DNA from: Euryarchaeota archaeon UBA501 | GTDB taxonomy: Archaea; Thermoplasmatota; Poseidoniia; Poseidoniales; Thalassarchaeaceae | Assembly (NCBI GenBank): GCA_002505685.1 | Contig: DAVT01000126.1 | Span: forward strand, 1 to 7,227 | DNA: 7,227 bases | Direction: 5' to 3' | In this document: in pieces, positions 1-5,977 of the stretch | Position numbering within the stretch: position 1 is the first letter of the stretch | Layout of the letters: each line of letters starts with the position of its first letter | Made by a program: the position numbers and the translations under genes | The notes under the pieces: generated by a model | What the model was told of the DNA's origin: nothing | The model's database searches: none | Seen by the model: only the letters and a program-made list of their open reading frames with translations

Positions 1-767
1 GCCAACCATTTGCCAAATAACAATTCAGAACGTGCGGTTGGAGTACACAATAGCGCCTCCATCGTCCCCCGTTCACGTTCTCCTGCTGTGAGGTCAATCG
101 AAGGTTGTATGGCTGCCGTAGCAGTCCACATGGCCACTAAGATCGGGATGAACATTGCCAAACCCATAGCGGCTACTTCTCCACCACTTGCTACATCTGC
201 CTTGCCCTGATCACCGTCCCAGTGGATCGGGTCAAATACCTCTTCTCTTGTGAGATTATTATCAGCAAGTGTGGCATTGATGACATCTGCTTCCCAAGTT
301 AATACCGCGTTGAGGGTACGTGTACGGGCTTCCCAAGATAACTGGTCGGTCGAATCAGACAATATCGCATAATTCCATGATTCCGAGGCATTAGAATCCA
401 CGCGTTCCAATCTCAATATAGCATGGATAACTTCTGGTGTCGAATCTGAATTTAACCTGTAGACATCATCTCCAGGTTCAGACAAACTCTCATGTTGACT
501 GAGATTTACCTGCATAACATTGAGATTTTCCATCTCAAGATAGGAACTCAAGTTCTCGCTAAGATCACCTTGGACCTCAATGTGCAGTTCATATTCAGAC
601 AATTCAGCAGCTTCGCCCTGGAGAAACAATGGTAGGGCAATGAATATGGCCGGGAAAATCATCAATGGAACCAATACCATTGCCAATACAGTGCGCCAAT
701 CTCGTACAAAGTCAATCAATTCCTTTCGCGCAACAATGAACACTCGAGAAAGATGAATGCGTCCCAT
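1..767 (-). CDS. ABC-2 type transporter permease (NatB-like), 3' end beyond window
   Basis: Membrane subunit of an ABC exporter that pairs with the ATPase just upstream. The frame stays open from an ATG at 767-765 to the left edge (255 codons seen, no stop). I translated this frame by hand. N-terminal amphipathic segment with VARKELIDFVRDWRT (residues 12-26), membrane helix about 27-50, a roughly 145-residue polar external domain (51-195), second helix about 199-222, then the conserved cytoplasmic element of this family, AGERERGTMEALLCTP (228-243) followed by ELLFGKWLA (248 on). That element is typical of NatB/YhaP-type ABC-2 permeases, which carry a large external loop after helix 1 and about 400 residues in total, so perhaps a third or more is missing. 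The start overlaps the ATPase stop by one base (TGATG) and has an AGGAGG site upstream. The external domain holds five N-X-S/T sequons. Substrate unknown; Na+ or drug efflux is only a family analogy. Confidence 0.87.
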   Translation of the reverse strand, partial: MGRIHLSRVFIVARKELIDFVRDWRTVLAMVLVPLMIFPAIFIALPLFLQGEAAELSEYELHIEVQGDLSENLSSYLEMENLNVMQVNLSQHESLSEPGDDVYRLNSDSTPEVIHAILRLERVDSNASESWNYAILSDSTDQLSWEARTRTLNAVLTWEADVINATLADNNLTREEVFDPIHWDGDQGKADVASGGEVAAMGLAMFIPILVAMWTATAAIQPSIDLTAGERERGTMEALLCTPTARSELLFGKWL

Positions 768-1573
768 CAAGAACTCCTCCTTGTCAGTAACCGTCTCCAC
801 GCTCCTGCGATTTTCCCTTCCTCATCAGGTGGCTGAATTCTTGCCTCATCTTCGGTTAGTGCAACGTAAGCCTCTTCCAAATTATTCGTATTTGAATTTT
901 CCAAAAGGGATTTTGGGGTACCATTAGCACGAATAGTACCATTGTGTATGATGACAATTCGATCGCAAACCTGCTCCGCCTCGGCAAGATTGTGCGTACT
1001 GTAAATGACAGTTCCTCCTTCATCTCCCAATTTACGCACCAACTTGCGCACCATTCGAGCACTGGTGACATCTAACCCTCCAGTTGGTTCGTCCAATAGT
1101 AGAATCTTCGGGCCGTGTGATAATGCTCGCAATAACGCAGTTTTTTGCCGCATTCCACGGGAAAAACCCCGCGTGGAGCGATGCAAGTCCTGCTCGAAAT
1201 TCAACAATTTCGCAAATCTCTCAGTTCTTGTCCACGCCATTTCATCATCGACCCCATTGAGTCGACTGTGGTAGCGGATATTTTCCCAAGCAGTAAGTCG
1301 TGCATACAAACCCGTTGCTTCAGGAACTACCCCCACATTTTCTCGCATGGTATGAATGTCTACAGCATCGCCACCTATTGTACCCTGAACTTTACCCGTA
1401 GTGGGTCTGTATAAGCCGCATAATAATCGTAGCAAAGTCGTCTTCCCAGCACCGTTACCACCTACAAGCCCGACAACTTCACCTGAATGGAAAGCCACAT
1501 CGACATTCTGTAATGCAGTCACTTCACTAAATGTCTTGGTGACATCACAAACATTGAGTAGCAACTCAGACAT
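767..1573 (-). CDS. ABC transporter ATP-binding protein (NatA-like)
   Basis: Nucleotide-binding subunit that powers the permease encoded next to it. 268 residues from the ATG at 1573, which sits 5 nt after a GGTG motif; the GTG two codons earlier (1579) is less likely because that motif would run into it. Walker A GGNGAGKT at 38-45, a Q-loop region VGVVPEATGLY (80-90) with Glu where many ABC proteins have Gln, signature FSRGMRQK (137-144) with R in place of the usual Q or G, Walker B ILLLDEP (157-163) with catalytic Glu162, D-loop GGLD (165-168), and switch His194 in STHN. The E-containing Q-loop and GLYARLT context are those of NatA-type exporters. About 45 C-terminal residues after the core are acidic then basic and match no motif I know. 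The gene begins 11 nt after the epimerase stop and its own stop overlaps the permease start, so it is the penultimate gene of the seven-gene run. Confidence 0.93.
   Translation of the reverse strand: MSELLLNVCDVTKTFSEVTALQNVDVAFHSGEVVGLVGGNGAGKTTLLRLLCGLYRPTTGKVQGTIGGDAVDIHTMRENVGVVPEATGLYARLTAWENIRYHSRLNGVDDEMAWTRTERFAKLLNFEQDLHRSTRGFSRGMRQKTALLRALSHGPKILLLDEPTGGLDVTSARMVRKLVRKLGDEGGTVIYSTHNLAEAEQVCDRIVIIHNGTIRANGTPKSLLENSNTNNLEEAYVALTEDEARIQPPDEEGKIAGAWRRLLTRRSS
776..781 (-). promoter_or_regulatory. Ribosome-binding site of ABC permease
   Basis: AGGAGG inside the last codons of the ATPase gene, 8 nt before the permease ATG at 767. It supports this start although the frame's end is out of view, and fits coupling through the TGATG overlap. 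Confidence 0.75.
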
Positions 1574-1578
1574 TTTCA

Positions 1579-1582
1579 CACC
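1579..1582 (-). promoter_or_regulatory. Ribosome-binding site deciding the ATPase start
   Basis: GGTG 5 nt before ATG 1573. It overlaps the alternative GTG at 1579, so it selects the shorter 268-residue product. Confidence 0.6.
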
Positions 1583-1584
1583 AA

Positions 1585-1995
1585 CTATTCGGCGTACTCT
1601 ACCAATTCAACGAGTACACCACCAGTACTTGAGGGATGTACGAATGCTATACTGCTTCCATGCGCGCCCGCAACGGGTGATTCGTTAATCATACGTATTC
1701 CAGATTCCATTAAACGGTTAATCAGAGCCTGCAATTCACTGACCTCAAAAGCAATTTGTTGTATACCTGGACCCCTTTTTTCAATGAATTTTCCTATCGG
1801 TGTGTCTGTACCTGTCGGTTCGAGTAATTCAATTCTAGGCGATTTTTCCCCCTCTGTATCGAAAAATCGGATATTGACTCCCTGTTCCTGATTTGTTTCA
1901 TCATCACCCTGCACCAAACCCAGAATTTTCCAAAATTTCGTCGCATCTTCCAAATTGTTGGTTGCGATACCAATGTGATCAATTCTTATGCCCAC
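1585..1995 (-). CDS. mce: Methylmalonyl-CoA epimerase (VOC fold)
   Basis: Interconverts (S)- and (R)-methylmalonyl-CoA, supplying the R isomer to the mutase upstream; cytoplasmic. 136 residues, the normal size for the family, made of two paired beta-alpha-beta-beta-beta modules. Visible landmarks: IDHIGIA (5-11) with metal ligand His7, EQGV (37-40), the IELLEP strand (55-60) whose Glu56 is at the second ligand position, KFIEKRGPG (69-77), GAHGSSIAFVHPSSTGGVLVEL (110-131) with Glu130 as last ligand. Residues 78-84 read IQQIAFE where the family has HHIAFE, so the third metal ligand appears to be Gln80 instead of His (see findings). Starts at GTG 1995, 5 nt after GAGGTG, which overlaps the mutase stop TGA, a sign of translational coupling. 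That neighbour strongly supports the specific function over a generic glyoxalase-like protein. Confidence 0.93.
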   Translation of the reverse strand: MGIRIDHIGIATNNLEDATKFWKILGLVQGDDETNQEQGVNIRFFDTEGEKSPRIELLEPTGTDTPIGKFIEKRGPGIQQIAFEVSELQALINRLMESGIRMINESPVAGAHGSSIAFVHPSSTGGVLVELVEYAE

Positions 1996-2000
1996 TGTAT

Positions 2001-2006
2001 CACCTC
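2001..2006 (-). promoter_or_regulatory. Ribosome-binding site of epimerase, overlapping mutase stop
   Basis: GAGGTG (extended GAGGTGAT) 5 nt before GTG 1995. Its first bases are part of the mutase stop TGA (2007-2005), so a ribosome finishing the mutase stands on the epimerase start signal; this suggests coupled synthesis of the two enzymes. Confidence 0.85.
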
Positions 2007-3585
2007 AAAACCCACTGGGTGCAGACCAAGTACCAAACACATCCTTCATCGAATTCATGATTTCTCCAACACTACAATAGACCTGAACTGCTTTCAAAAT
2101 ATGTGGGAATAAATTCTCATCAGTTGCTGATGCTCGTCTGATTTCTGCAAGTGCAGTAGACACAACTGATTCATCACGCAGCTCCCGAAGTTGCTGCAAC
2201 TTCAGTTGTTGCATTTGCGCTATACTTTGATCAATCTTTTGCCCCTCAATCTCAGATACTTCTTCAACAGTTGCATGATTGACCCCGATTACTTTTCTCG
2301 ATTTACTTTCGATATCTTTGGTTTGTTTCCAAGCAGATTCGTGTATGCGACGCTGTTGATAACCATTTTTCAACGCAGAAAGTGCACCCCCCATTGAATC
2401 GATTTCTTGAATCAATTGGTATGCTTGTTGACATATAGTATCTGTAAGGGCTTCAACGTGGTAAGAACCCGCAAGCGGGTCAACTACGTCTGCCACGCCA
2501 GTTTCCTCCGCCAAAATTTGTTGAGTTCGCAATGCAATGGTTGAGCTTTGTTCCGTCGGCAATCCAATAGCCTCATCATACGAATTCGTGTGTAGTGACT
2601 GTGTGCCCCCCAAAACTGCGGAAAGTGCCTGATAAGAAACGCGAGTGATATTGTTGAGCGGTTGTTGGGCGGTGAGAGTAACTCCGGCAGTTTGAGTATG
2701 GAATCGTAGCATGGTAGATTTCACATTTTTCGGAGAGTAACGCTCTGTCATAAGTCGATGCCACAGTTTTCTAGCAGCTCGGAATTTCGCAGCCTCTTCA
2801 AAGAAATCATTATGGCAACCAAAGAAAAATGACAACCTTGGAGCAAAGTCATCTACATCCATACCCGCCTCAATTGCAGCATCGACGTAAGCCAATGCAT
2901 TGGACAATGTGAAGGCCAGCTCCTCCACAGCGGTCGCACCCGCTTCTCGGATGTGGTATCCCGAAATACTGATGGTATTCCACATGGGGTGATGATTAGC
3001 ACAGTAAGCCATCAAATCGGTAATCAAGCGCATACTTTGTTCTGGAGGGAATACATGAGTGCCTCGTGCAATATATTCCTTGAGAATGTCATTTTGAACA
3101 GTACCTCGGATTTTGCTAACATCCCCTCCTTGCTCTTCACAAACTGCAACATACAAAGCGAGTAGGATAATTGCAGGACTGTTAATTGTCATTGATGTGG
3201 ATACTTGGTCGAGTTGTATTTGGTCAAACAAGGCTCGCATATCCAAAATCGAATCAATCGCAACCCCGACTCTACCAACTTCCCCCAAGCTCAGTGGGTC
3301 ATCACTGTCCATCCCCAATTGAGTGGGTAGGTCGAACGCTACTGAAAGGCCGCTTTGTCCGTGATTGAGTAGCGAAAGAAATCTCAGATTTGTTTCTTCC
3401 GCGGTACTAAACCCAGCATATTGCCTCATCGTCCATAATCGGCTTCGATACATTGTTTCGTGCACACCACGAGTAAAAGGTGGTTGCCCGGGAGACTCAG
3501 CAGCGACACTCACATCTTCTTGCGAGGGCATGGGGGAAATTGGCAGTCCACCGAGGGTTTCGAACCGCTCCTTACGTAAACGCAC
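2005..3585 (-). CDS. mcmA1: Methylmalonyl-CoA mutase, large (catalytic TIM-barrel) subunit
   Basis: Adenosylcobalamin-dependent isomerisation of (R)-methylmalonyl-CoA to succinyl-CoA, at the end of propionyl-CoA catabolism. 526 residues from GTG 3585; this start lies 5 nt after GAGGTG, whereas the longer GTG at 3603 has no ribosome site. Substrate-binding landmarks: WTMRQYAGFSTAEETN (51-66) with the Tyr56 that marks methylmalonyl- rather than isobutyryl-CoA mutases, SVAFDLPTQLG (81-91), GTVQNDILKEYIARGTHVFPP (161-181) with Arg174 for the substrate carboxylate, SISGYHIREAGAT (206-218) with Tyr210 and His211, QPLNNITRV and the LGGTQSLHTNSYDEA segment further on, then VDPLAGSYHVE. The protein ends at about the length of two-subunit archaeal enzymes with no DxHxxG cobalamin motif, so a separate small subunit must be encoded elsewhere; neither it nor the MeaB/ArgK chaperone is in view. 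A 56-nt structured gap precedes it. Confidence 0.95.
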   Translation of the reverse strand: MRLRKERFETLGGLPISPMPSQEDVSVAAESPGQPPFTRGVHETMYRSRLWTMRQYAGFSTAEETNLRFLSLLNHGQSGLSVAFDLPTQLGMDSDDPLSLGEVGRVGVAIDSILDMRALFDQIQLDQVSTSMTINSPAIILLALYVAVCEEQGGDVSKIRGTVQNDILKEYIARGTHVFPPEQSMRLITDLMAYCANHHPMWNTISISGYHIREAGATAVEELAFTLSNALAYVDAAIEAGMDVDDFAPRLSFFFGCHNDFFEEAAKFRAARKLWHRLMTERYSPKNVKSTMLRFHTQTAGVTLTAQQPLNNITRVSYQALSAVLGGTQSLHTNSYDEAIGLPTEQSSTIALRTQQILAEETGVADVVDPLAGSYHVEALTDTICQQAYQLIQEIDSMGGALSALKNGYQQRRIHESAWKQTKDIESKSRKVIGVNHATVEEVSEIEGQKIDQSIAQMQQLKLQQLRELRDESVVSTALAEIRRASATDENLFPHILKAVQVYCSVGEIMNSMKDVFGTWSAPSGF

Positions 3586-3590
3586 CGCAA

Positions 3591-3596
3591 CACCTC
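3591..3596 (-). promoter_or_regulatory. Ribosome-binding site deciding the mutase start
   Basis: GAGGTG 5 nt before GTG 3585, the same arrangement as at the epimerase. It lies downstream of the GTG at 3603, so the shorter 526-residue start is preferred. Four of its bases fall in a predicted hairpin stem (3593-3599 with 3603-3609). Confidence 0.8.
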
Positions 3597-3634
3597 GTGA
3601 CACACGAAGGGGTCAGGCCCTTCAATCGTTCGTG
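3593..3634 (-). promoter_or_regulatory. Candidate structured leader of methylmalonyl-CoA mutase
   Basis: The slyD-mutase gap is the only sizeable one inside the gene run. In the transcript, CTTCGTG (3609-3603) can pair with CACGAGG (3599-3593) across a 3-nt loop, seven pairs including one G-U, which covers GAGG of the mutase ribosome site. The same bases take part in two rival pairings: GAAGGG/CCCTTC (3623-3618 with 3611-3606, six perfect pairs, 6-nt loop) and CACGAA/TTCGTG (3634-3629 with 3608-3603). These cannot all form at once, so a translational switch is possible. Seen by eye, with no energy calculation and no known riboswitch match. Confidence 0.4.
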
Positions 3635-3641
3635 AAAAACA

Positions 3642-4154
3642 TTAGCAGCAAGAATCATCGCCGCAGCAGTCGTTCTGCTTGTGTTCATGACCATTAGGGC
3701 CGTGTACATGGCCATGGCTAATCTCATCTTCTGTTGCTACTCTCACCTCGACCACGTCAACCTCAAAGTGGAGTGTTTTTCCCGCCATTGGTGGGTTAAA
3801 ATCACACTTGATTTGTGAATCTGTAATGGCTACAATTCGAAATGGCCCAGCATCTGACATTAACATCATACCTAAATCAAGAGGCATTTCTTCAGGAAAC
3901 ATTTCTCGCGGGACCTCTTGAACAAGGGCATCTGATGGGTGCCCATATGCATCTTCAGGTTCAAGTGTGAATGAACGAGAATCACCAGCCTTTGCACCCA
4001 TTAACTCTCGCTCAAATCCAGGGATCATTCCTTTGTGTCCAACCAAAAATGTCAGAGGATCTCCGCCTTTACTTGTATCAAACATTTCACCACTATCTGG
4101 GAATGTTCCTGTATAATGCACACTTGCTACTGTATCGTTTTCTATTTCTGTCAT
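3642..4154 (-). CDS. SlyD-like FKBP peptidyl-prolyl cis-trans isomerase with metal-binding tail
   Basis: Cytoplasmic folding helper that isomerises Xaa-Pro bonds, probably with metal binding. 170 residues from ATG 4154, which follows AAGGTG by 5 nt. FKBP half one at about 1-70: VHYTGTF (12-18), FDTSKG (25-30), GHKGMIPGFE (39-48), then EDAYG (67-71); insert-in-flap chaperone domain about 72-118; return of the FKBP strand at DFNPPMAGKTLHFEVDVVEV (118-137). The C-terminal ATEDEISHGHVHG segment (140-152) closely resembles that of E. coli SlyD. The tail carries His147, 149, 151, 156, 158 and Cys163, 164, 169, 170, ending CCGDDSCC; such tails bind Ni2+ and other metals in SlyD. The usual His of N-H-x-L-A-G is Pro121 here. 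The start signal overlaps the upstream gene's stop (4 nt gap). Gene symbol withheld because archaeal members have several names. Confidence 0.93.
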   Translation of the reverse strand: MTEIENDTVASVHYTGTFPDSGEMFDTSKGGDPLTFLVGHKGMIPGFERELMGAKAGDSRSFTLEPEDAYGHPSDALVQEVPREMFPEEMPLDLGMMLMSDAGPFRIVAITDSQIKCDFNPPMAGKTLHFEVDVVEVRVATEDEISHGHVHGPNGHEHKQNDCCGDDSCC

Positions 4155-4158
4155 AATT

Positions 4159-4941
4159 TCACCTTCTTGTTGTTAATGAATCGATCAATTTACCAATTTT
4201 ATCTGAGCATGAATCACTGATGATGCCTGCAGCTACTTTTTCAGCAAGGAATTCTTTGGCTTCAGAAACTCCTTGTCGTTCTCCTTTTGCCCAAGTTTGC
4301 CCCAAGACATTTGACCTGTGCTCATCCTCAACATTTTCTTCATCGAGGATGCGTCGAACATCATACTTGAATTCCATGTATTTGCCACGATTTAACTTTT
4401 GAACTCTCTTTGTTGGCCCCTGAGGACGATTACGTTTACCCTGTCGTCCACCTTTTCGGGGTGTTGATTTCGCACCACTTTTCTTTTTGAATGGGTTTGA
4501 CGGCTCAGCAGATTTCGCAGGTGCATCATCCTTCTTTGCAATTGGCTGGTTCGCTTTGAGCCTCGTCGCTTCAATCAACTGTTTTGCCCGTTCATCTGTT
4601 CTCTTTTGAGATTCAGTTCGCGCAGTATCAGTAACTTTCCTCAACCCAACGCTTTTTCCAGCTTTGGCAGGTGTTTTCACCTGATTTGCGGGTGTATCTG
4701 GTTGCCTAGATTTGGACCCAGTGGGTGCTGCTGGAGGAGCAGTCTTCTTGCTCCCAGGAGGTGTTGGTGGGGCTCCGCCTCGTCCGCCTTTCCGACCACC
4801 TTTCGGACGTGGCTTACGTGTATCAGATGTAGACTTTCTAGGGTTCTTGAACGGATTTGACGGTTCGTCATTGGCACCCAAGTCTACTTGCCTCCATCCG
4901 GACCTCAAACCCACCCGCCATAAGGGTTGGCTTCCTGACAT
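4159..4941 (-). CDS. Unknown basic, Lys/Pro/Gly-rich protein with duplicated SNPFK module
   Basis: I do not recognise this family. 260 residues from ATG 4941. N-terminus (1-22) is non-repetitive with two Trp (QPLWRVGLRSGWRQV); 23-180 is low complexity, rich in K, R, P, G, S, T and A, and surely disordered; 181-260 looks like a folded helical domain (KYMEFKYDVRRILDEE, GVSEAKEFLAEKVAAGIIS). EPSNPFK occurs twice (26-32 and 146-152), each time followed by a KGGR-type basic patch. No signal peptide or membrane helix. The strong positive charge and GGR patches suggest RNA, DNA or ribosome contact, an inference only. The start is one base after the kae1 stop (TAG, G, ATG) with no good ribosome site, so it may rely on re-initiation; ATGs at 4968 and an open frame back to 5052 would overlap kae1. 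Its stop codon overlaps the SlyD ribosome site. Confidence 0.8.
   Translation of the reverse strand: MSGSQPLWRVGLRSGWRQVDLGANDEPSNPFKNPRKSTSDTRKPRPKGGRKGGRGGAPPTPPGSKKTAPPAAPTGSKSRQPDTPANQVKTPAKAGKSVGLRKVTDTARTESQKRTDERAKQLIEATRLKANQPIAKKDDAPAKSAEPSNPFKKKSGAKSTPRKGGRQGKRNRPQGPTKRVQKLNRGKYMEFKYDVRRILDEENVEDEHRSNVLGQTWAKGERQGVSEAKEFLAEKVAAGIISDSCSDKIGKLIDSLTTRR
4160..4165 (-). promoter_or_regulatory. Ribosome-binding site of SlyD-like gene
   Basis: AAGGTG 5 nt before ATG 4154. It overlaps the TGA stop of the upstream basic protein (4161-4159), the same stop-on-signal arrangement seen at the mutase/epimerase junction. Confidence 0.8.
4426..4506 (-). repeat. Internal protein repeat, copy 2 (EPSNPFK plus basic patch)
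   Basis: Residues 146-172 of the same protein: EPSNPFK, then a KST element, then RKGGRQGKR. Same order of elements as copy 1, about 120 residues later, next to the C-terminal folded domain. Confidence 0.6.
4774..4866 (-). repeat. Internal protein repeat, copy 1 (EPSNPFK plus basic patch)
   Basis: Residues 26-56 of the basic unknown protein: EPSNPFK, then RKST, then a KGGRKGGRGG patch. The first 21 nt are similar to copy 2 at DNA level, with third-position changes, which points to an old duplication or to selection on the peptide. Confidence 0.6.
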
Positions 4942-4942
4942 C

Positions 4943-5938
4943 CTAATTCCAAAGAATAGGAGTTTCATCGGTTCGCAAATCCTGCCTAACGCCTGAGTCT
5001 TCAAGACGAGTGGGTTCACCCCACAATAGTTGCAGCCGTCCAAGCGTAGCAATCATGCTTCCATTATCGATACAGAGTGGTTTAATGGGGACGTGAGATG
5101 ATGCTCCCCGATCTTTTGACATATGGTCACACATCCCCCTCAAGCGTTCATTACAAGCCACACCCCCGCCAAGCAATAACTCTGATTTTCCGGCGTGAGC
5201 CATCGCTCTCTCTGCAACTTCGACACAGGCAGCGAATGCATGTTCTTGCAGTGACCAGCATACTGCCTCGAGTGGCTTGCCCCTTTCGATAAGATTGAGT
5301 GCTGCGTTCAGAATTCCTGAGAATGCCAAATCCATACCCTGAACGGCATATGGTAATTCAAGACCTTCAAGGGTAGGATTTGGATTTTCAGCCAACCACT
5401 CATTGGCTAATTGCTCTATTTTTGGACCCCCTGGGAAGGGTATGCCCTGTTCTCTGGCGAACTTATCTAGCATATTTCCTATTCCAATATCCAGTGTTTC
5501 ACCAAGCACACGATAGCGTCCATCCAAGCGAGCAATAACTTGCGTGTTTCCACCGCTTGCATATAGAAGTACAGGATCGTCGCATCCACATCGCTCTCGC
5601 CCCACCTCGATATGTGCAACGCAATGGTTCACACCAACAAGGGGTACATCGAGCTGGGTGGCCAAAGAACGCGCAACTGAAGCACCAATTCTCAAACAAG
5701 GCCCCAATCCTGGACCTTGTGAGTATGATACTGCCTTGATTTCATCGACCTTCACTTCTTCATCGAGTAATTTCCTCAAAATTCCCCCGGCACGCTCAGC
5801 ATGGTGGTCTGCTGCCTCACGAGGGTGTATCCCTCCTTTTACCGGCCGAACAAAGGCAGAAATGGACTTACCTGGGACGCCTAAACCATCGACCCAACCA
5901 ATTGAGAATGTATGGGCCGTAGATTCAATTCCAAGCAC
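4943..5938 (-). CDS. kae1: tRNA N6-threonylcarbamoyladenosine synthase subunit Kae1 (KEOPS)
   Basis: Catalytic subunit of KEOPS; transfers the threonylcarbamoyl group from threonylcarbamoyl-AMP to A37 of tRNAs reading ANN codons, working with Bud32, Cgi121 and Pcc1. 331 residues from GTG 5938, giving MLGIESTAHT at the N-terminus as expected for the ASKHA fold. Landmarks: GGIHPREAADHHAE (35-48), SQGPGLGP (73-80), metal ligands His105 and His109 in NHCVAHIEVG, phosphate-binding SGGNTQV (128-134), GETLDIGIGNMLDKFAR (146-162), GMDLAFSG (201-208), SLQEHAF (229-235), GGGVACNERLR (257-267) and third metal ligand Asp291 in DNGSMIA. It is archaeal/eukaryotic Kae1 in wording (THT, HHAE), not bacterial TsaD. 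There is no C-terminal Bud32 kinase, unlike the Kae1-Bud32 fusions of many euryarchaea. The frame is open to a GTG at 6019, but the 27 extra residues match nothing typical, and 5938 has GGTG exactly 5 nt upstream. First gene of the minus-strand run. Confidence 0.96.
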   Translation of the reverse strand: MLGIESTAHTFSIGWVDGLGVPGKSISAFVRPVKGGIHPREAADHHAERAGGILRKLLDEEVKVDEIKAVSYSQGPGLGPCLRIGASVARSLATQLDVPLVGVNHCVAHIEVGRERCGCDDPVLLYASGGNTQVIARLDGRYRVLGETLDIGIGNMLDKFAREQGIPFPGGPKIEQLANEWLAENPNPTLEGLELPYAVQGMDLAFSGILNAALNLIERGKPLEAVCWSLQEHAFAACVEVAERAMAHAGKSELLLGGGVACNERLRGMCDHMSKDRGASSHVPIKPLCIDNGSMIATLGRLQLLWGEPTRLEDSGVRQDLRTDETPILWN

Positions 5939-5943
5939 AATTC

Positions 5944-5947
5944 CACC
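5944..5947 (-). promoter_or_regulatory. Ribosome-binding site deciding the kae1 start
   Basis: GGTG 5 nt before GTG 5938. Neither GTG 5950 nor GTG 6019 has a comparable site at this distance, so the 331-residue product is favoured. Confidence 0.6.
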
Positions 5948-5977
5948 CACATCGCGACTGCGATTTTTCTCGCACGA

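Noticed and set aside
1..766. Left end considered as a non-coding gap because no complete reading frame covers it
   Set aside because: The minus-strand frame from ATG 767 is open to the edge and encodes a clear ABC-2 permease with the AGERERGTMEALL element.
3365..3697. 110-codon plus-strand frame across the mutase start and slyD end
   Set aside because: Antisense to two strongly supported genes; Arg/Ser-rich translation typical of a shadow frame.
4400..4870. Low-complexity stretch considered as a tandem DNA repeat or a CRISPR-like array
   Set aside because: No unit of constant length or spacing; it is biased coding sequence with just two related modules.
4942..5052. Longer start for the basic unknown protein, overlapping kae1 by about 110 nt
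   Set aside because: The extra residues would be coded over the conserved kae1 C-terminus and no ribosome site precedes them; ATG 4941 directly after the kae1 stop is simpler.
5959..5974. TGCGA/TCGCA hairpin with T-rich loop, considered as a terminator
   Set aside because: Stem of five pairs only, Ts are in the loop rather than after the stem, and it lies between divergent starts where no terminator is expected.
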